From Symsagittifera roscoffensis (lineage: Eukaryota > Xenacoelomorpha > Acoela > Convolutidae), in contig NC_087069.1 in the NCBI RefSeq assembly GCF_963678635.1, positions 19,506,660 through 19,570,659 on the forward strand: a DNA stretch of 64,000 bases, in the 5' to 3' direction. This document shows positions 20,450-32,679 of the stretch, one piece after another (positions within the stretch are counted from its first letter, which is position 1; each line of letters begins with the position of its first letter). The translations under genes were made by a program, and so were the position numbers. The notes beneath the pieces were generated by a model that searched no databases, was not told where the DNA came from, and was given only the letters and a program-made list of their open reading frames with translations.

Positions 20450-21010
20450 TCGAAATTATCTATCTCGCAATAGACATTTAAATCATTACAACACCAGGAG
20501 TCACTGCGCCCTGAAAAAAAAACAAGATCTTGTATGATTGGATGGAAAATGAGCTACAAAGAAAGACTAGCAAAAGTGGAGACATACTAGAGTTTTTGGC
20601 TTGGATGACACCGAAGAATGATATCAAAATGACTTTGACAAAAACAGAACGAAATAATTGCTGAGGTCAAGATGTGCAGCGGAAAGAACAAATTACATTT
20701 TCAGGAGAAGAATTGACTATTTAAGGAAATTTTTTCCTGTCTTTGACCAAATCCTTTGTTTTCAACGACAAAAAAAATCTCAAAACGTTCGCTAACAAAC
20801 GCGGCGTTCGTCTTCCCAGACTAGTCTTAATATGCAAAGGTTAGCCCGGAGTTCATTTGGATTTTAGTAGCAGTGACCATCCAGAGGAAGTGCGAAAAAC
20901 AGTACAAGAAAACTCTTCAAAGAAAGTTGTATTTCATGCAAAAACTGAAAGTGTGCCGGCCAATTGTGTTGTGAAAAGTTATGATATGGATAAAACATAA
21001 CTAATGTCCT
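20450..21010 (+). repeat. Array copy 2
   Basis: It starts with CTATCTCGCAATAGACATTT and GTCACTGCGCCCTGAAAA, then the AAAATGACTTTGACAAAAAC block and FANKRGV...LVLICKG, followed by TAG, then SSSDHPEEVRKTVQ-like sequence in frame and a TAA. Stops at shared positions mark it as non-functional or as containing an intron. Followed by the 1.8-kb spacer module. Confidence 0.7.
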
Positions 21011-22830
21011 AACTAATGTTTTTAACTCATTTTTTGATAAAAGAAAAAATAACACAAATTGTTTATCCTAAAACTCCATAAAGGAAACATTTTTATCGTA
21101 AACATTCAAGCACGGAGTGTGTAGAAAAACATTTATCACACAATTTCTCTATTTTAAAATCATATAATAAGCATTTTCTGGAATGTTGTAAAAAATTCTA
21201 ACCAAAAATCAAAACTTCATGGAACTTTTTTTTTCAATTTTGGTCTCAATGTCGTTTTCAAGCTCAAACAAAAAATTTTCGAAAAAGCTGCATGCAAATT
21301 TTTTTTATTTTTGTCTACAATGTAGTCCAAGCTGAGTATCTGTTGGATTTCTTCGCTTCAACCAAATTGGTTTCTGATTTTAGGAAATGCCTGGTTAATG
21401 ATTTTCCAGCCAAAACCTAAAACCATTGAGCGAATCTCGAAGAATAACTTTTTTTGTACGTATGGAGTTGTACAAAACTTTTGTACGTATGGAACTGGAC
21501 AAAAATACATGAGAAGACTTTTTCAATGTATGAAAAATGTTTGTCAATTTTTTTCAACCCTGTGTATGAGAGGGAAAAATGTTATCCTTAGCTTTCCGAC
21601 AGCCACGTTGAGCTCAAAACTATCACTCTGTTTTTACTGTTTTTATGGGTTTTTTGGCACGCAAACACCTCTCTCGTGAGCAGCGTTTGCATAGCAAATC
21701 AATGCCTAAAAAATGTTTTTTTTTCCTGTTTGGACTTGGGTATCAAAAAGGTATATTTAGAAAAATGGGTGCATATCCAACAATTTTTTCATTTCGCTCA
21801 TTTTTTGGTAAATTTTTGGATAAAACGAGGATCGCTTAAAGTTACAACTCGGATTTTTTAACAAAAACAACATCCTATAGAATTTTTCATGATTTTGAAA
21901 AAAGCAAGTTTTTGTTGAAGCTTTGCATCTGTTTCTTATATTTTTTGCGAAAACAAAAGAAAATATTTCACAAAAGATTTTTGAAATTTTCAGTTGAAGT
22001 TTTTAATTTTGGAACAAAAGTTAAAAATTGATAGTAGTGAGTAAAAGTGGCAAAAAAATGACCATCCACTAAAAACAAAATTAGTTAACATTTTCACAAG
22101 TTGAAGTTTTAAAAATTTGATTTTTTTTAAATCTATATCACAGAGTTGTAAATATCAAAATTGGTATCTACCGGTTACTATTACTTTCAATGTCTGAAAA
22201 ATCGACAGGTTCAAATAGTGTTGAAAAAAACAAATGAGATTGGATAAACGTAAAGTTACTTCAACAGACTAGGAAATTGTTTATGAATTTATTTGACTGT
22301 GAAAAAACCTATCCGAAAAATTCTGAATAACGAAATTATTTTGTGATGCATGTTTTCTGACTTTCTTTTCAGCTAAACTTGGTAGCCATTGAACTTATTT
22401 TGTGATGCATGTTTTCTGACTTTCTTTTCAGCTAAACTTAGTAGCCATTGAACTTAGACCATGTGGAGGTTTTATTGGCATAGACGACTCTTCCATCGAC
22501 AAATGTTTAAAAGGTTCAAAAATCAAAAAAAAAACGTCTACATGCAATTTTATATGATGCTGCAGTTTTTGTTCACAAAATTTGCAACACGAGTCCCCCT
22601 TACTACCATATGCTACAATGGAAGTGTAACATTATTCTGACTGGTCATTTGATTGGTATTACTTTCTGTTTATATGTCAAGCTAACCAGACCAGAACTGG
22701 ATCAATTATTAGAATGATGAGTGAACCATCAGTCGTATCAGATATGGAGTGATTTTGCTATAACAAAAGTACAATCTTAGCTGAAAAAACTAGCCATTAT
22801 AACTTCTGATCATAGTGAATCTCTTATTTT
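21011..22830. repeat. Spacer module S1 (first copy)
   Basis: About 1.8 kb of AT-rich sequence duplicated at 25081-26830. Shared landmarks in order: AAAACTCCATAAAGGAAAC, GTACGTATGGA...TGTACAAAA pairs, GCACGCAAACACCTC, GATAAAACGAGGATCG, TATCTACCGGTTACTATTAC, TTTCTGACTTTCTTTTCAG, CTTACTACCATATGCTAC. The TTCTTTTCAG and later CAG|CCGTTTT sites look like splice acceptors, so part of it may be intronic. A 59-bp tandem duplication lies at 22336-22453. No supported ORF. Confidence 0.75.
22336..22453. repeat. 59-bp direct tandem duplication containing TTTTCAG
   Basis: TTATTTTGTGATGCATG through GCCATTGAAC is repeated head-to-tail (starts 22336 and 22395) with a single G/A difference. Each copy carries TTTCTTTTCAG, so a candidate splice acceptor is doubled. 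The sister module near 26395-26440 has it once. Confidence 0.9.
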
Positions 22831-23690
22831 TCTTCCGGCAGCCGTTTTCAACCCACAACACAAAGCTGAACAAAAACTAACAACTGGTCACTACACAAAA
22901 AGGGTACAACTGCTTAACGAATTAATTGCATGGAGTTTAATGGGAAAGCGGAGATTATTTAAAGTTAAAACTATATCAGATTATTCAAATTGTTGTTTTG
23001 AGAAATCCTAAAGCCGAATTCTTTTGCTCAAGAAAAAGAAGACTGAACTTCTTGCAAAGTAATTGGATCAAAATATTGAGAAATTCAAAGAATTGGGTTG
23101 CCCGAGAATTGATAATTTACAATTCAAAAAATATCTGTCTCGCAATAGACATTTAAATCCTTACAACTCAGGTATCACTATGCCCTGAAAAAAATCAAGA
23201 TCTTTTTTGATTGGCTGGAAAATGAGCTACAAAAAGAGACTAGCAAAAGTGGAGGTACACTAGGGGTTTTGCCTTGGATGACACCAGAGAGTGACATCAA
23301 ATTGACTTTGACCAAAGCAGAACAAAACAATTGCCGAGGTCAAGATTTGCAGCGGAAAGAATAAATTACACTATCAGGAGAAAAATTTGAAATGACTATT
23401 TTAGGAAATTTTGCCCGTTGGTTGACCATTTCATTGGTTTTGAACGACACAAGTTTTCTCGAATAGTTCGCCAACAAACACGGAGGTCGTCTTCCCAGGC
23501 TTGTCTTAGTATCCAAAGGTTAACCCGGAGTTCAGTTGGATCTTAGTGGCTGTGACCTACCAGAGAAAGTACAGAAAAAAGAACAAGAAAACTCCTCAAA
23601 AAAAGTAGCATTTCTTGCAAACACTGAAATTGTGCCGGCCATTTCTGTTGTAAAAATGTATGACAAGGACAAAAGATAACTAATGTCTTA
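22831..23690 (+). repeat. Array copy 3, with upstream exon-like frame
   Basis: After TTCTTCCGGCAG a frame reads VFNPQHKAEQKLTTGHYTK, RVQLLNELIAWSLMG and KTISDYSNCCFEKS, then a stop. The remainder (ELGCPRIDNLQFKKYLSRN; ATCCAAAGGTTAACCCGGAG; KTEIVPAN-like) repeats the family with stops. The clean 50-residue run after a good acceptor supports the view that this was once a spliced coding gene. Function unknown. Confidence 0.6.
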
Positions 23691-23839
23691 ACAGGTTTTA
23701 TTCGATATGAGGTTTTTCATTGCTCAGAAGTTTAAATAAAACAAATTTAGTGGCAAATCACGTTTTCTTCCTCAATAGGAAACGAAAGTTATTGACAGAG
23801 AGTCAGAGAGAGACTCATAGAAAGAGAATAAGATAATCA

Positions 23840-24395
23840 AAATTATCTATCTCGCAATAGACATTTAAATCAATACAACTCCAGGAGTCACTGCGCCCTG
23901 AAAAAAAAACAATATCTTGTATGATTGGATGGAAAATGAGCTACAAAGAAAGACTAGCAAAAAAGGAGACATACTAGGGTTTTTGGCTTGGATGACACCG
24001 GAGAGTGCCATCAAAATGACTTTGACTAAAACAGAACGAAATAATTGCCGAGGATAAAATGTGCAGCGGAAAGAACAAATTACACTATCAAGAGAAGAAT
24101 TAAAAATCACTATTTTGGGAAGTTTTTTCCGGTGGTTGACCACTTCATTTGTTTTGAACGACACAAGTATTCTCGAATTGTTCGCCAACAAACGAGCAGT
24201 TAGTCTTATCAGACTAGTTCTAGTATCCAAAGGTTAACCCGGAGTTCATTTGGACCTTAGTAGCAGTGACATACAAGAGGAAGTACAGAAAATAGTACAA
24301 AAAAATCTTCAAAGAAAGTTTTACTTCATTCAAAAACTGAAGTTGTGCCGGCCAATTATGTTGTGAAAATTATGACAAGGACAAAACATAACTAA
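23840..24395 (+). repeat. Array copy 4
   Basis: It carries the CTATCTCGCAATAGACATTT start, AACTCCAGGAGTCACTGCGC, the TTTGACTAAAACAGAACG block, TTTTTTCCGGTGGTTGACCA and GGTTAACCCGGAG, in the same order as the other copies. Preceded by GACAGAGAGTCAGAGAGAGAC, which also precedes copies 2 and 5. Frame broken. Confidence 0.75.
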
Positions 24396-24549
24396 TGTCT
24401 TAACAGGTTATATTCGATATGAGGTTTTTCATTACTCAGAAGTTTAAATAAAACAAATTTTAGTGGCAAATCACGTTTTCTTCCTCAATAGGAAACGAAT
24501 GTAATAGACAGAGAGTCAGAGAGAGACACATAGAGAAAGAACAAGATAG

Positions 24550-25080
24550 ATCAAAAAATATCTATCTCGCAATAGACATTTAAATCATTACAACTTCAGG
24601 AATCACTGCGCCCTGGAAAAAAAACAAGACCTTGTATGATTGGCTGGAAAATGAGCTACAATGAAAGACTAGCAAAAAAGGAGACATACTAGGGTTTTTG
24701 GCTTGGATGACACCGGATGGCACCGAAAATGACTTTGACTAAAACAGAACGAAATAATTGCCGAGGACAAAATGTGCAGCGGAAAGAACAAATTACACTA
24801 TCAAGAGAAGAATTAAAAATCACTATTTTGGGAAGTTTTTTCCGGTGGTTGACCACTTCATTTGTTTTGAACGAACACTTCATTTGTTTATCAGACTAGT
24901 TCTAGTATCCAAAAGTTAACCCGGAGTTCAATTGGACCTTAGTAGCAGTGACATACAAGAGGAATTATAGAAAAAAGTACAAGAAAACTCTTGAGAAAAA
25001 ATTGTATTTCATGCAGAAACTGAAATTGTGCCGGCTATTTATGTTGTGAAAATGTATGACAATGGCAAAACATAACTAAA
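24550..25080 (+). repeat. Array copy 5
   Basis: Very close to copy 4 over its first 280 bp, but a deletion between about 24872 and 24890 removes the FANKRGV segment (ACGAACACTTCATTTGTTTATCAGACTAG). A second small deletion lies near 24715, where GATGGCACCGAAAATG replaces GAGAGTGCCATCAAAATG. Non-functional. Confidence 0.75.
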
Positions 25081-26830
25081 GTCTTGACTAATGTTTTCAA
25101 CTATATTTTGGGGAAAGAAATTATAACACAAATTGCTTATCATAAAGCTCCATTAAGGAAACGTTTTTATCAAACACTTTCATGCACGGAGTGTATAGAA
25201 AAACATTTATCATACTATTTCTCTATTTGAAAATCTTATGATAAGCATTTTCTGGAGTTTTGTAGAAAAATTCCAACAAAAAATCTAAATTTCAAAGACC
25301 CTTTTTTTCAAATTGGGTCTTAATATCATTTTCATGCTCAAACAAACACTTTTCGAAAAAGTGCATGCGAAAATTTATTATTTTTGTCTATAAAGTAGTC
25401 CAAACAGAGTATCTGTTAAATTTCTTTGCTTCAACCAAAAGGGTTTTTGATTGTAGGAAATGCCTGGCTAATGAGTTTTCGGCCAAAACACAAAACCAAT
25501 GAGAGAAACTCGAAGCATAACCTTTTTTGTACGTATGGCACTGTACAAAAACTCTGTACGTATGGAACTGTACAAAAATTTATGAGAAGCCTTTTTCTAC
25601 GTATGAAAAATGTATGAAAATTTTTTCAACCCGGGGTATGGGAGGGAAAAAAGTTCTCCTTAGAAAAGTATCACTCTGTTTTTACTGTTTATATGAATTC
25701 TTTGGCACGCAAACACCTCGCACGCGAGCATCGTTTGCATAGCAAAACAATGCCTAAATTTTTTTCCTGATTTGACTTGATTAAAGAAATTTCTTCAAAA
25801 AAAATTATATCTATAAAAATGGCTGCATATCCAACAAATTTTCCATTTCGCTCAACTTCTTGGTAGTTTTTTGGATAAAACGAGGATCGATAATTTTGCA
25901 ACTCGGATTTTTTTTAAAAGCAACATCCAATAGATTTTTTCAAAATTTTTGAAAAATGCAAGTTTTTATGAAGCTTAGCATCTGTCTCTTATAGTTTTTG
26001 CGAAAAAAAAAAGAACGTATTTCACAAAACATTTTGAGATTTTCAGTTGAAATTTTTCATTTGGAATCAAAAAATAAAAATTGATAGTGGTGAGTAAAAG
26101 TGGCAAAGAAACGACAAACCAATAACAAACAAAATTAATTAAGGTTTTCACAAGTAGAAGTTTTAAAAACTTGATTTTTTTAGTTCTATATCACAGAGTT
26201 GTAGATATGAACAATTGATATCTACCGGTTACTATTACTTCCACTGTCTTAAAAATCAACAGGTTCAAATAGTGGTTGAAAAAATCACAAATGAGATTGG
26301 ATAAACGTAAAGTTACTTCAACAGACTTGGAAATCGTTTATGAATTTATTTGACTGTGGAAAAACCTATCCGAAAAACTTTGACCGTCAAAATTATTTTG
26401 TGTTGCATGATTTCTGACTTTCTTTTCAGCTAAAAAATGATTCATATTATGACGTAGCCATTGATCTTAGACCATATGGAGATCTTTTTGGCATAGACGA
26501 CTCTTCATTCGACAAATGTTTAAGAGGTTCAAAAACAAAAAAAATTACGTCTACATGCAATTTTACATGATGCTGCAGTTTTTCTTCACAAAATTTCAAC
26601 ACGAGTCCCCATTGCTACTATATGCTACCCTGGAAATGTAACAGCCTTCTGATTGGTCATTTGATTGGTGTTACTTTCTGTTTATATGTCAAGCTAACCA
26701 GACCAGAACTGTATCAATTATTAGAATGTTGAGTGAACCATCAGTGGTGTCAGAGTGATTTCGCTATAACGAAAGTACAATCTTAGATAAAAAAAACTAG
26801 AAATTATAACTTCTGATCATAGCGAATCTC
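25081..26830. repeat. Spacer module S2 (second copy)
   Basis: Duplicate of 21011-22830 with the same landmarks in order and many point differences. It confirms that a larger segment (array copy plus spacer) duplicated together. Contains a GTACGTATGGCACTGTACAAA pair near 25530-25580. No supported ORF. Confidence 0.75.
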
Positions 26831-27630
26831 TTATTTTTCTTACTGCAGCCGTTTTGAACCCACAACACAAAGCTGAACAAAAACGTACAACTGGTGAACG
26901 AACTACTTGCATGGAGTTTAACGGGAAAGCGGAGATTATTTAAAGTTAAAACTATATCAGATTATTCAAATTGTTGTTTTGAGAATAAGACTGAACTTCT
27001 TGCAAATTATTTGGATCAAAAGATTGAGAATCTTGATGAATTGTGCTGCCCGAGAATTGATATTTTAAAATTCAAAAAAAATCTGGCTTGCAACAGACAT
27101 TTAAATCATTACAACTCTAGGTGTCACTGCGCCCTGAAAAAAAAACATGATCTTGTATGATTGACTGGAAAATGCGCTACAACGAGAGACAAGCAAAAGT
27201 GGAGGCACACTAGGGTTTTTCGCTTGGATGACACCAGAGAGTGACATCAAATTGACTTTGACCAAAACAGAACAAAACAATTGCCGAGGTCAAGATGTGC
27301 AGCGGAAAAACAAATTACACTATCAGCAGAAGAAATAAAAATCACTATTTTTAGAAATTTTTTCCGGTGGTTAACCACTTCATTTGTTTTGAACGTCACA
27401 ACTACTCTCGAATTGTTCGCCAACAAACGCGGAGTTAGTCTTCTCATACTAGTCCTAGTATCCAAATGTTAACCCGGAGTTCAATTGGATCTTAGTAGCA
27501 GTGACATACAAGAGGAAGTACAGAAAATAGTACAAGTAAACTCTTCAAAGAAAGTTAACTTTCATGCAAAAATTGAAATTGTGCCGGCCAATTCTGTTGT
27601 GAAAATATATGACAAGAAAAAAAGATAACT
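26830..27630 (+). repeat. Array copy 6
   Basis: After CTTACTGCAG it reads VLNPQHKAEQKRTTGERTT, then the frame shifts. Frame 26894-27160 carries LLAWSLTGKRRLFKVKT, ELLANYLDQKIENLDE and CNRHLNHYNS. The 3' part has WLTTSFVLNVTTTLEL, FANKRGV and the shared GTTAACCCGGAG. It lacks the short deletion of copy 5 and keeps more open frame than copies 2-5, but still contains stops. Confidence 0.65.
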
Positions 27631-29600
27631 AATGCCTTAACAGGTTATATTCGATGTTTTTCATTGCTCAGAAATTTAAATAGTACAAATTTAGTGACAA
27701 ATCACATTTTTCTTTCTCAATAAGAAACAAATGTTATAGATAGAGAGTCAGAGAGAGACACTTAGAAAGAAACCAAGATATTTAAAAAATAAAATTGAAC
27801 ATGTGAATGTCTGATTTAGCAATTGATGACCCTGATGTCACTATTTTTACCGATTTTGTTTAAAATCAAACAAACACCGAACAAGAATCTTGCAAGTTTT
27901 GTATTAATGTTACTAGTATATCTTGGGGCAACTCAGCGCTACCCTATTGACCCCCATGTTTTGAGATAGGCCATAGATTATCCGGAGGAAAAAAAAATTT
28001 TGTGCCCCATTTTGCCGGTACAGCAATGTTTTCAAACCGGAACGATGAAGAGTCTAGTCATTATGACAAGAATTCTCAAAGTGTTTTAATTATTTTCAAA
28101 CCGTACAACTCACATGCTAATTTTTTTGTGCAATAATTTCAAGTTTTTGAAAAAAAATCCAAGGTTTCTGAAAAATAAGCTTAATTTATGAAAAAGTTTT
28201 TAAAAATCTAGATTTTTGGCTATTTTTTGTTATCTATCTTTTTTCAATCGGAAAAAAAAACAATGCTGGAATATGTGAAAAGGGTGTAAATTCGGATTGT
28301 TCATTAGTTGCTATCAATTTAAGACAATGACACAAAAAAAAAGTTTTTTTTTCATCTTTTCCTCAAAAAAAACGAAATACGATAAAGATGCGTGTTTTTG
28401 AGTAATGTGATTAAACGAAGCACTGATCAGATTAGCTGAACCTAAGCTGAAGTTTTCGATTAATTGGTTGAATCGTGAAAATTACCATTTTTTTTGTGAA
28501 AAATTCAGTAAAACTTTTTCATAATAGACTCAGCAAACATAGATTTTTATTTCAGTTTCCACCTTTGATAAAAAAAAAATTCGTGCATTTCCTTGTCAAC
28601 GTGTAGGCGAGCTTAGTTAACAAAAACTATCTCCATTGATCTTTAATAGCAATAAAAATTGAAACCTCTCAAGTTCCATGATTCGGATCTTCCTCGTTTT
28701 TTGTCAATGATTAAAATCAAAGCAAATTCTGAAAAAATACAAAAGTTGCGCTACATTGACACAAACTCAGTTTTTTATCTAAAGTTCAGCTTGATGTGCT
28801 GAGTCTGGGAAAACTTGAAAGTTTACTAGTTTTCTGTTTTTGCCTTTGTTTGATGTGATTTTTAATCGTTCAAGTTCGTTTCTGCATCGTCAGGGCTGAG
28901 GTGCAATAGTCTTTTGATGTTACATTGGTAGAAAGATTCATGTTCTAATCTGTTTTTGTTTGCGTTTGAGACTTGGAAACAATGTACTTTCTTTTCGGAA
29001 AAAGTCACTGTGAATTTATATCCTGTTAGCTTTGTAGCTCGTGCTTTTGAATAAAGTGTTGCTTTTATATTTGTTGTTTCGATTGATTGTGGTCGGATTC
29101 AGATTGAGTGACTTGGTTTATTGCATATTTGTTTAATATTTTGGTTCATTTTCTTCACGGTCATAGTGTGTGACTAGTAAGTCCTGGGGTAATGTTCGGA
29201 TGGAAGGATTGTCATGATCGGTTTTTGAAAGGTTGAAAAATAAAAGAGTCTGAAAAATTAGTATCTTTAAAAGATACATGTATGCGATAGTCCTGAAAAT
29301 GGATTATAAAAGGTGTTATATCCGATTGTCTTTTTCGTGTATCTATCGTATTTGTAGATTAATTCTGTGGTTATAAATGGGGGAGGTAAAGATTGAGCTG
29401 TTATATTGGGGGGGGGGGGGGGGTTAGGGGTAAAGGATGATGAATTATATGGTTTATTCTTACAGTGATTCCAAATTTTAGTGTCAAGTTGTCTATTATT
29501 TATATTCCTAATGTATATTATGTTCTTGAATATCTTTGTGGATATCTTCTTGCCGATATTGTAATCTGTTTAGTGCCTAGTTGTGTAATCTGCTACTTTC
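27631..29600. other. AT-rich sequence without supported gene
   Basis: Mostly A/T-rich with short frames only. 27720-27780 repeats the GAGAGTCAGAGAGAGAC lead-in of the array without a following copy, so it is the array's right edge. A 16-base G homopolymer lies at 29408-29423. Nothing else recognised. Confidence 0.6.
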
Positions 29601-29684
29601 GTGATGTTGTCAAAATAATGGAGGGGGTGCTATGAATGTATTCCAATCTAATCGTAGTTGTATGTTATTTGTTGAATTTTCTCT

Positions 29685-30410
29685 TTATCTGGCGTCAAGA
29701 TTTGTAGAAAAATTTGGAGGAAATGGTGTTTGTGAAATTTGAGTTAGAGAAGTGGTTGAAGGAAGTGAAAGAGTTTCAGGTATTGACAAAGAAGTGTTAG
29801 GTGAAACGTCTATTGGATCATTCACTAAAATTGGTTCGCCTTGAGGAAAAACATGTGTCATCCAATACGGGAGTTGTTCTGGGGGAATAAAAGGGTTTTC
29901 TCTGATTTTCTCAGATATAGGAGTTGAACCTGAATAATCTGATGGGATGTTTGATATGCTTTGTTGTGATGGAGTCTGTGGGGTACTTTGAATGGTACTA
30001 CTAGAAAGGTCTACAGGATTTGTTGTTGGTGAATGAGGTGTGTTGAATTGAACTCTGGGATTTTGCAAATTTCTATTTCGTCTTGGATGAATAGTTTGTC
30101 GTTTTATATCGAGTGTGTTTTGGTTTTGACTTTGGTGTCTTGCTATATTAAGAATTTGTAGGAGAGGGGGGTATATATTACATACTGGTTCGTATTGTGG
30201 TTCGCTCAGTGATGCTTGGCGGATTACTAGACCTAGTGGTTCTGACAATCGTGCGTGTCTTTCTTCAAATGTGTATGGATTGTCTTGAAAAGAGATGCGT
30301 GTTGATGATTGAGGGTTATTTGTTTGAGTTTTTGTTGGTGTTGTTGGAGGTTCTTGGGACGCTGTTGGTGGGGACTGATGTGGGGGTTGTTGATTAGCAA
30401 TTTTGGAAAT
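29685..30410 (-). pseudogene. 3' ORF of the gypsy element, Pro/Ser/Thr-rich
   Basis: A 187-residue frame (29685-30248) that stays open upstream to about 30400 (QQPPHQSPPTASQEPP). Rich in Pro, Ser, Thr, Gln and Asn, with PEQLPYWMTHVFPQGEP. Just upstream on the same strand (about 30476-30545) a short frame encodes KKAILTFALAIVFLILFI, a membrane-spanning-like helix followed by a stop. Position after integrase plus a membrane segment and a polar tail is what an env-like third ORF would look like. That reading is inference, and no envelope family motif was identified. Confidence 0.4.
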
Positions 30411-30559
30411 TTTTGGGAAAACTATTTATTTAAGAGGAAATTGTGTGTTTTTTTAGCAGTCTTGGATGAAAAGTATTAAAAACACTATAGCTAATGCGAA
30501 GGTTAGAATAGCCTTTTTTATACATATGCATTTTGTTTTTATGAGGAATGTCGAAGATG

Positions 30560-32103
30560 TGAGAAATATTGTAAAGAGAAGAAAAAAATCTGTTCTACTG
30601 AATAGATGTTGGAACATTTAGATAGTTATTTGAAATTTTGTACCTGAGGAAGTGGTCAATGATTTTAGAAAAAGTAACGTAGGTTTGGGCTAGAGAATTA
30701 AAAATGATGAAAAAGTTGCAAAAAACTATCAGGGTGAGGATTAATATTTCTAAAATGTCGGATATGAAAATTATACAAGATTTGAAAAAACTGGAAAGAA
30801 TTGAAAAAGGTTTGAAAGTATATTATGAAATTTGTTAACCGTTTGAGAATGAAGCATTTAAAGAAGTGATTTTTTCAGTGAATCATTTTTTATTTTTTGA
30901 GACTAATTTCATGTGTGGTCGGATTATTTATTGGTTTTTCGATAAGTGGGTTGGATTTCGGGAATTTTTGAGAGAGGAAAATTTTGAGAGATCCTAACAG
31001 TCTTCCTGGGTTTGTTGTTATTTATTGGATGATTAAGGGTATCTAAGAGATATTCGGACCTTAGGATAATTGATCATGTCCATTTTTTTCTTCAGGCTAG
31101 TTTAATATTTTTGCCTGAAGGTTTTTTGAGGTCAAAGTTGGGACAATATTGTTGATCTTTGTACTGCTTGATAGGGGAGGGTTGTAATTTTGAAATTTTG
31201 CTGATTTCAGGTGTCAATGTTTAGCGGTTTGTTTATTTTTGACCTGGAGGACTTTTAGTTATAGTTAGAAATTAGCTTGATGGTGATTGTTTGTCGGCTA
31301 AAGAAGTCGTGTTAAAAATGAGGTGATGATTCGGAAAGGCTTCTGATTGGCTGAATTTGAACTAGTTTGTTCAAGTGCTTTTCAGCAAAAATTTTGAGAA
31401 AATGTTCGGTCCATTAAAATATCTTCAGAGGTGAAAATGTTTGTTAATCTAAACTGGTTTCTGAAATTCAATTTTCTTAAATATTTTAGGTTGTGGGATG
31501 AATGTTTTGAAATCTTTTCGTGGCTGATTACGAAGTTGTGATGATTGACTATGTTGAGAGTTTTGTTTTTGATCTTGTGGTATAATTTTTTCTCCCAATT
31601 TTTTCTATTTGTTTGAGGTATCATTTTGTTAACTACGTTTTTTGATATTTGTTTGGGAAGTTCTTTCTCCTTTTATGTAATTGTTTTTGGATGAGGTGCA
31701 TATCAGTGTTTTGATTTTGATTGTGATCTGAGCTATTTTTAATATCTTTTAGTCCTGTAAAAGATTATAATTGAGTAAGTTCTCGAAGGGCGTACTCTTT
31801 CGGGTAATAAGGTAAAAGATTGTTTCGATGTTGAACTATTTCTTTTCTGTTTAAATCTGTAAGTTTGTATGTTAAATCAGTGGGTTTATCAATTATTTGA
31901 TACGGTTTTTTTCGTAGTGATTGCAGTTTTTTTAGAAGTTCCTTTTTGTAGCGTAAAATTTGGAATTAAAACATATGTTTCAATTTTCAAATTTGTAGCT
32001 GGGGTAAATCGCTAGTTTATTTGAGAATTAATATTTTGTCCTGGTAATAATTTTTTTGTTACTTTCTGGTAAATTTCGTTGTGGTTTTACCTCTGACCTA
32101 AAT
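30560..32103 (-). other. Decayed interval between 3' ORF and integrase
   Basis: About 1.5 kb on the minus strand with only broken frames. The 80-residue frame at 31382-31624 (NIVNHHNFVISHEK) is low complexity. If a third ORF existed its ectodomain would lie here, but I cannot recognise it. Confidence 0.4.
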
Positions 32104-32679
32104 TCATTCGGTGTGTGTACCGGAAGCTAATTTTAAAACTTGTGGATGATGAAAGTGATCTTCATCGTGGGTATGTAGTGGTAGATTGTAACATATTGAT
32201 TCTTTAGTGGGTTGGCAATAACCTTGTGCATTTTTTGAAGAGTTTGCTGTGAACAATTTCTGTTTCCGTGGTTTTTGGTTGAAAACCATTTCATAGGGTG
32301 ATAGTCCTAAGGCTGTTGAGATTTGTGAATTATAAGATAGTGGGAATAGTTTTACATCTGTTGACCATTCAGTATATCTTGTGTCATTTTCGTTATTGAT
32401 ACATCTAAGGTATTCTTGTAGTGAACGATACATGCCTTCGACTAACCCATTAGTCCACGGTGCGTGAGACGTTTGTGGTGTGGTTTTAATGTTATATAAG
32501 TGGCATAGTGTAATGATGTCGTTTTTTATAAATTCAGTGCCATTATCTGTGGCAAAGTTTTCGGGTAAACCGAGATTTGCTATCCAGTGTTCATAAAGTG
32601 TTGTATATGCATAATAAGCATTACAATGAGGTACTGGGTTAAGTGCTATGTAGAGCGTGAAGGCATATACTATGACCAT
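32104..32679 (-). pseudogene. Integrase catalytic core fragment (rve)
   Basis: The frame contains HWIANLGLPENFATDNGTEF (second catalytic Asp in TDNGTEF), then TPQTSHAPWTNGLVEGMYRS, where the Glu of GLVEGMYRSL is the third catalytic residue. It ends with LSPYEMVFNQKPR, the usual conserved tail. The first Asp (normally preceding the VIVYAF strand) is just outside the open frame. Integrase joins the cDNA ends to host DNA. One of the clearest domains of this element. Confidence 0.85.

Noticed and set aside
29408-29423. Poly-G run as a G-quadruplex or functional signal
   Set aside because: A single 16-base homopolymer with no flanking G-tracts; more likely simple repeat expansion.
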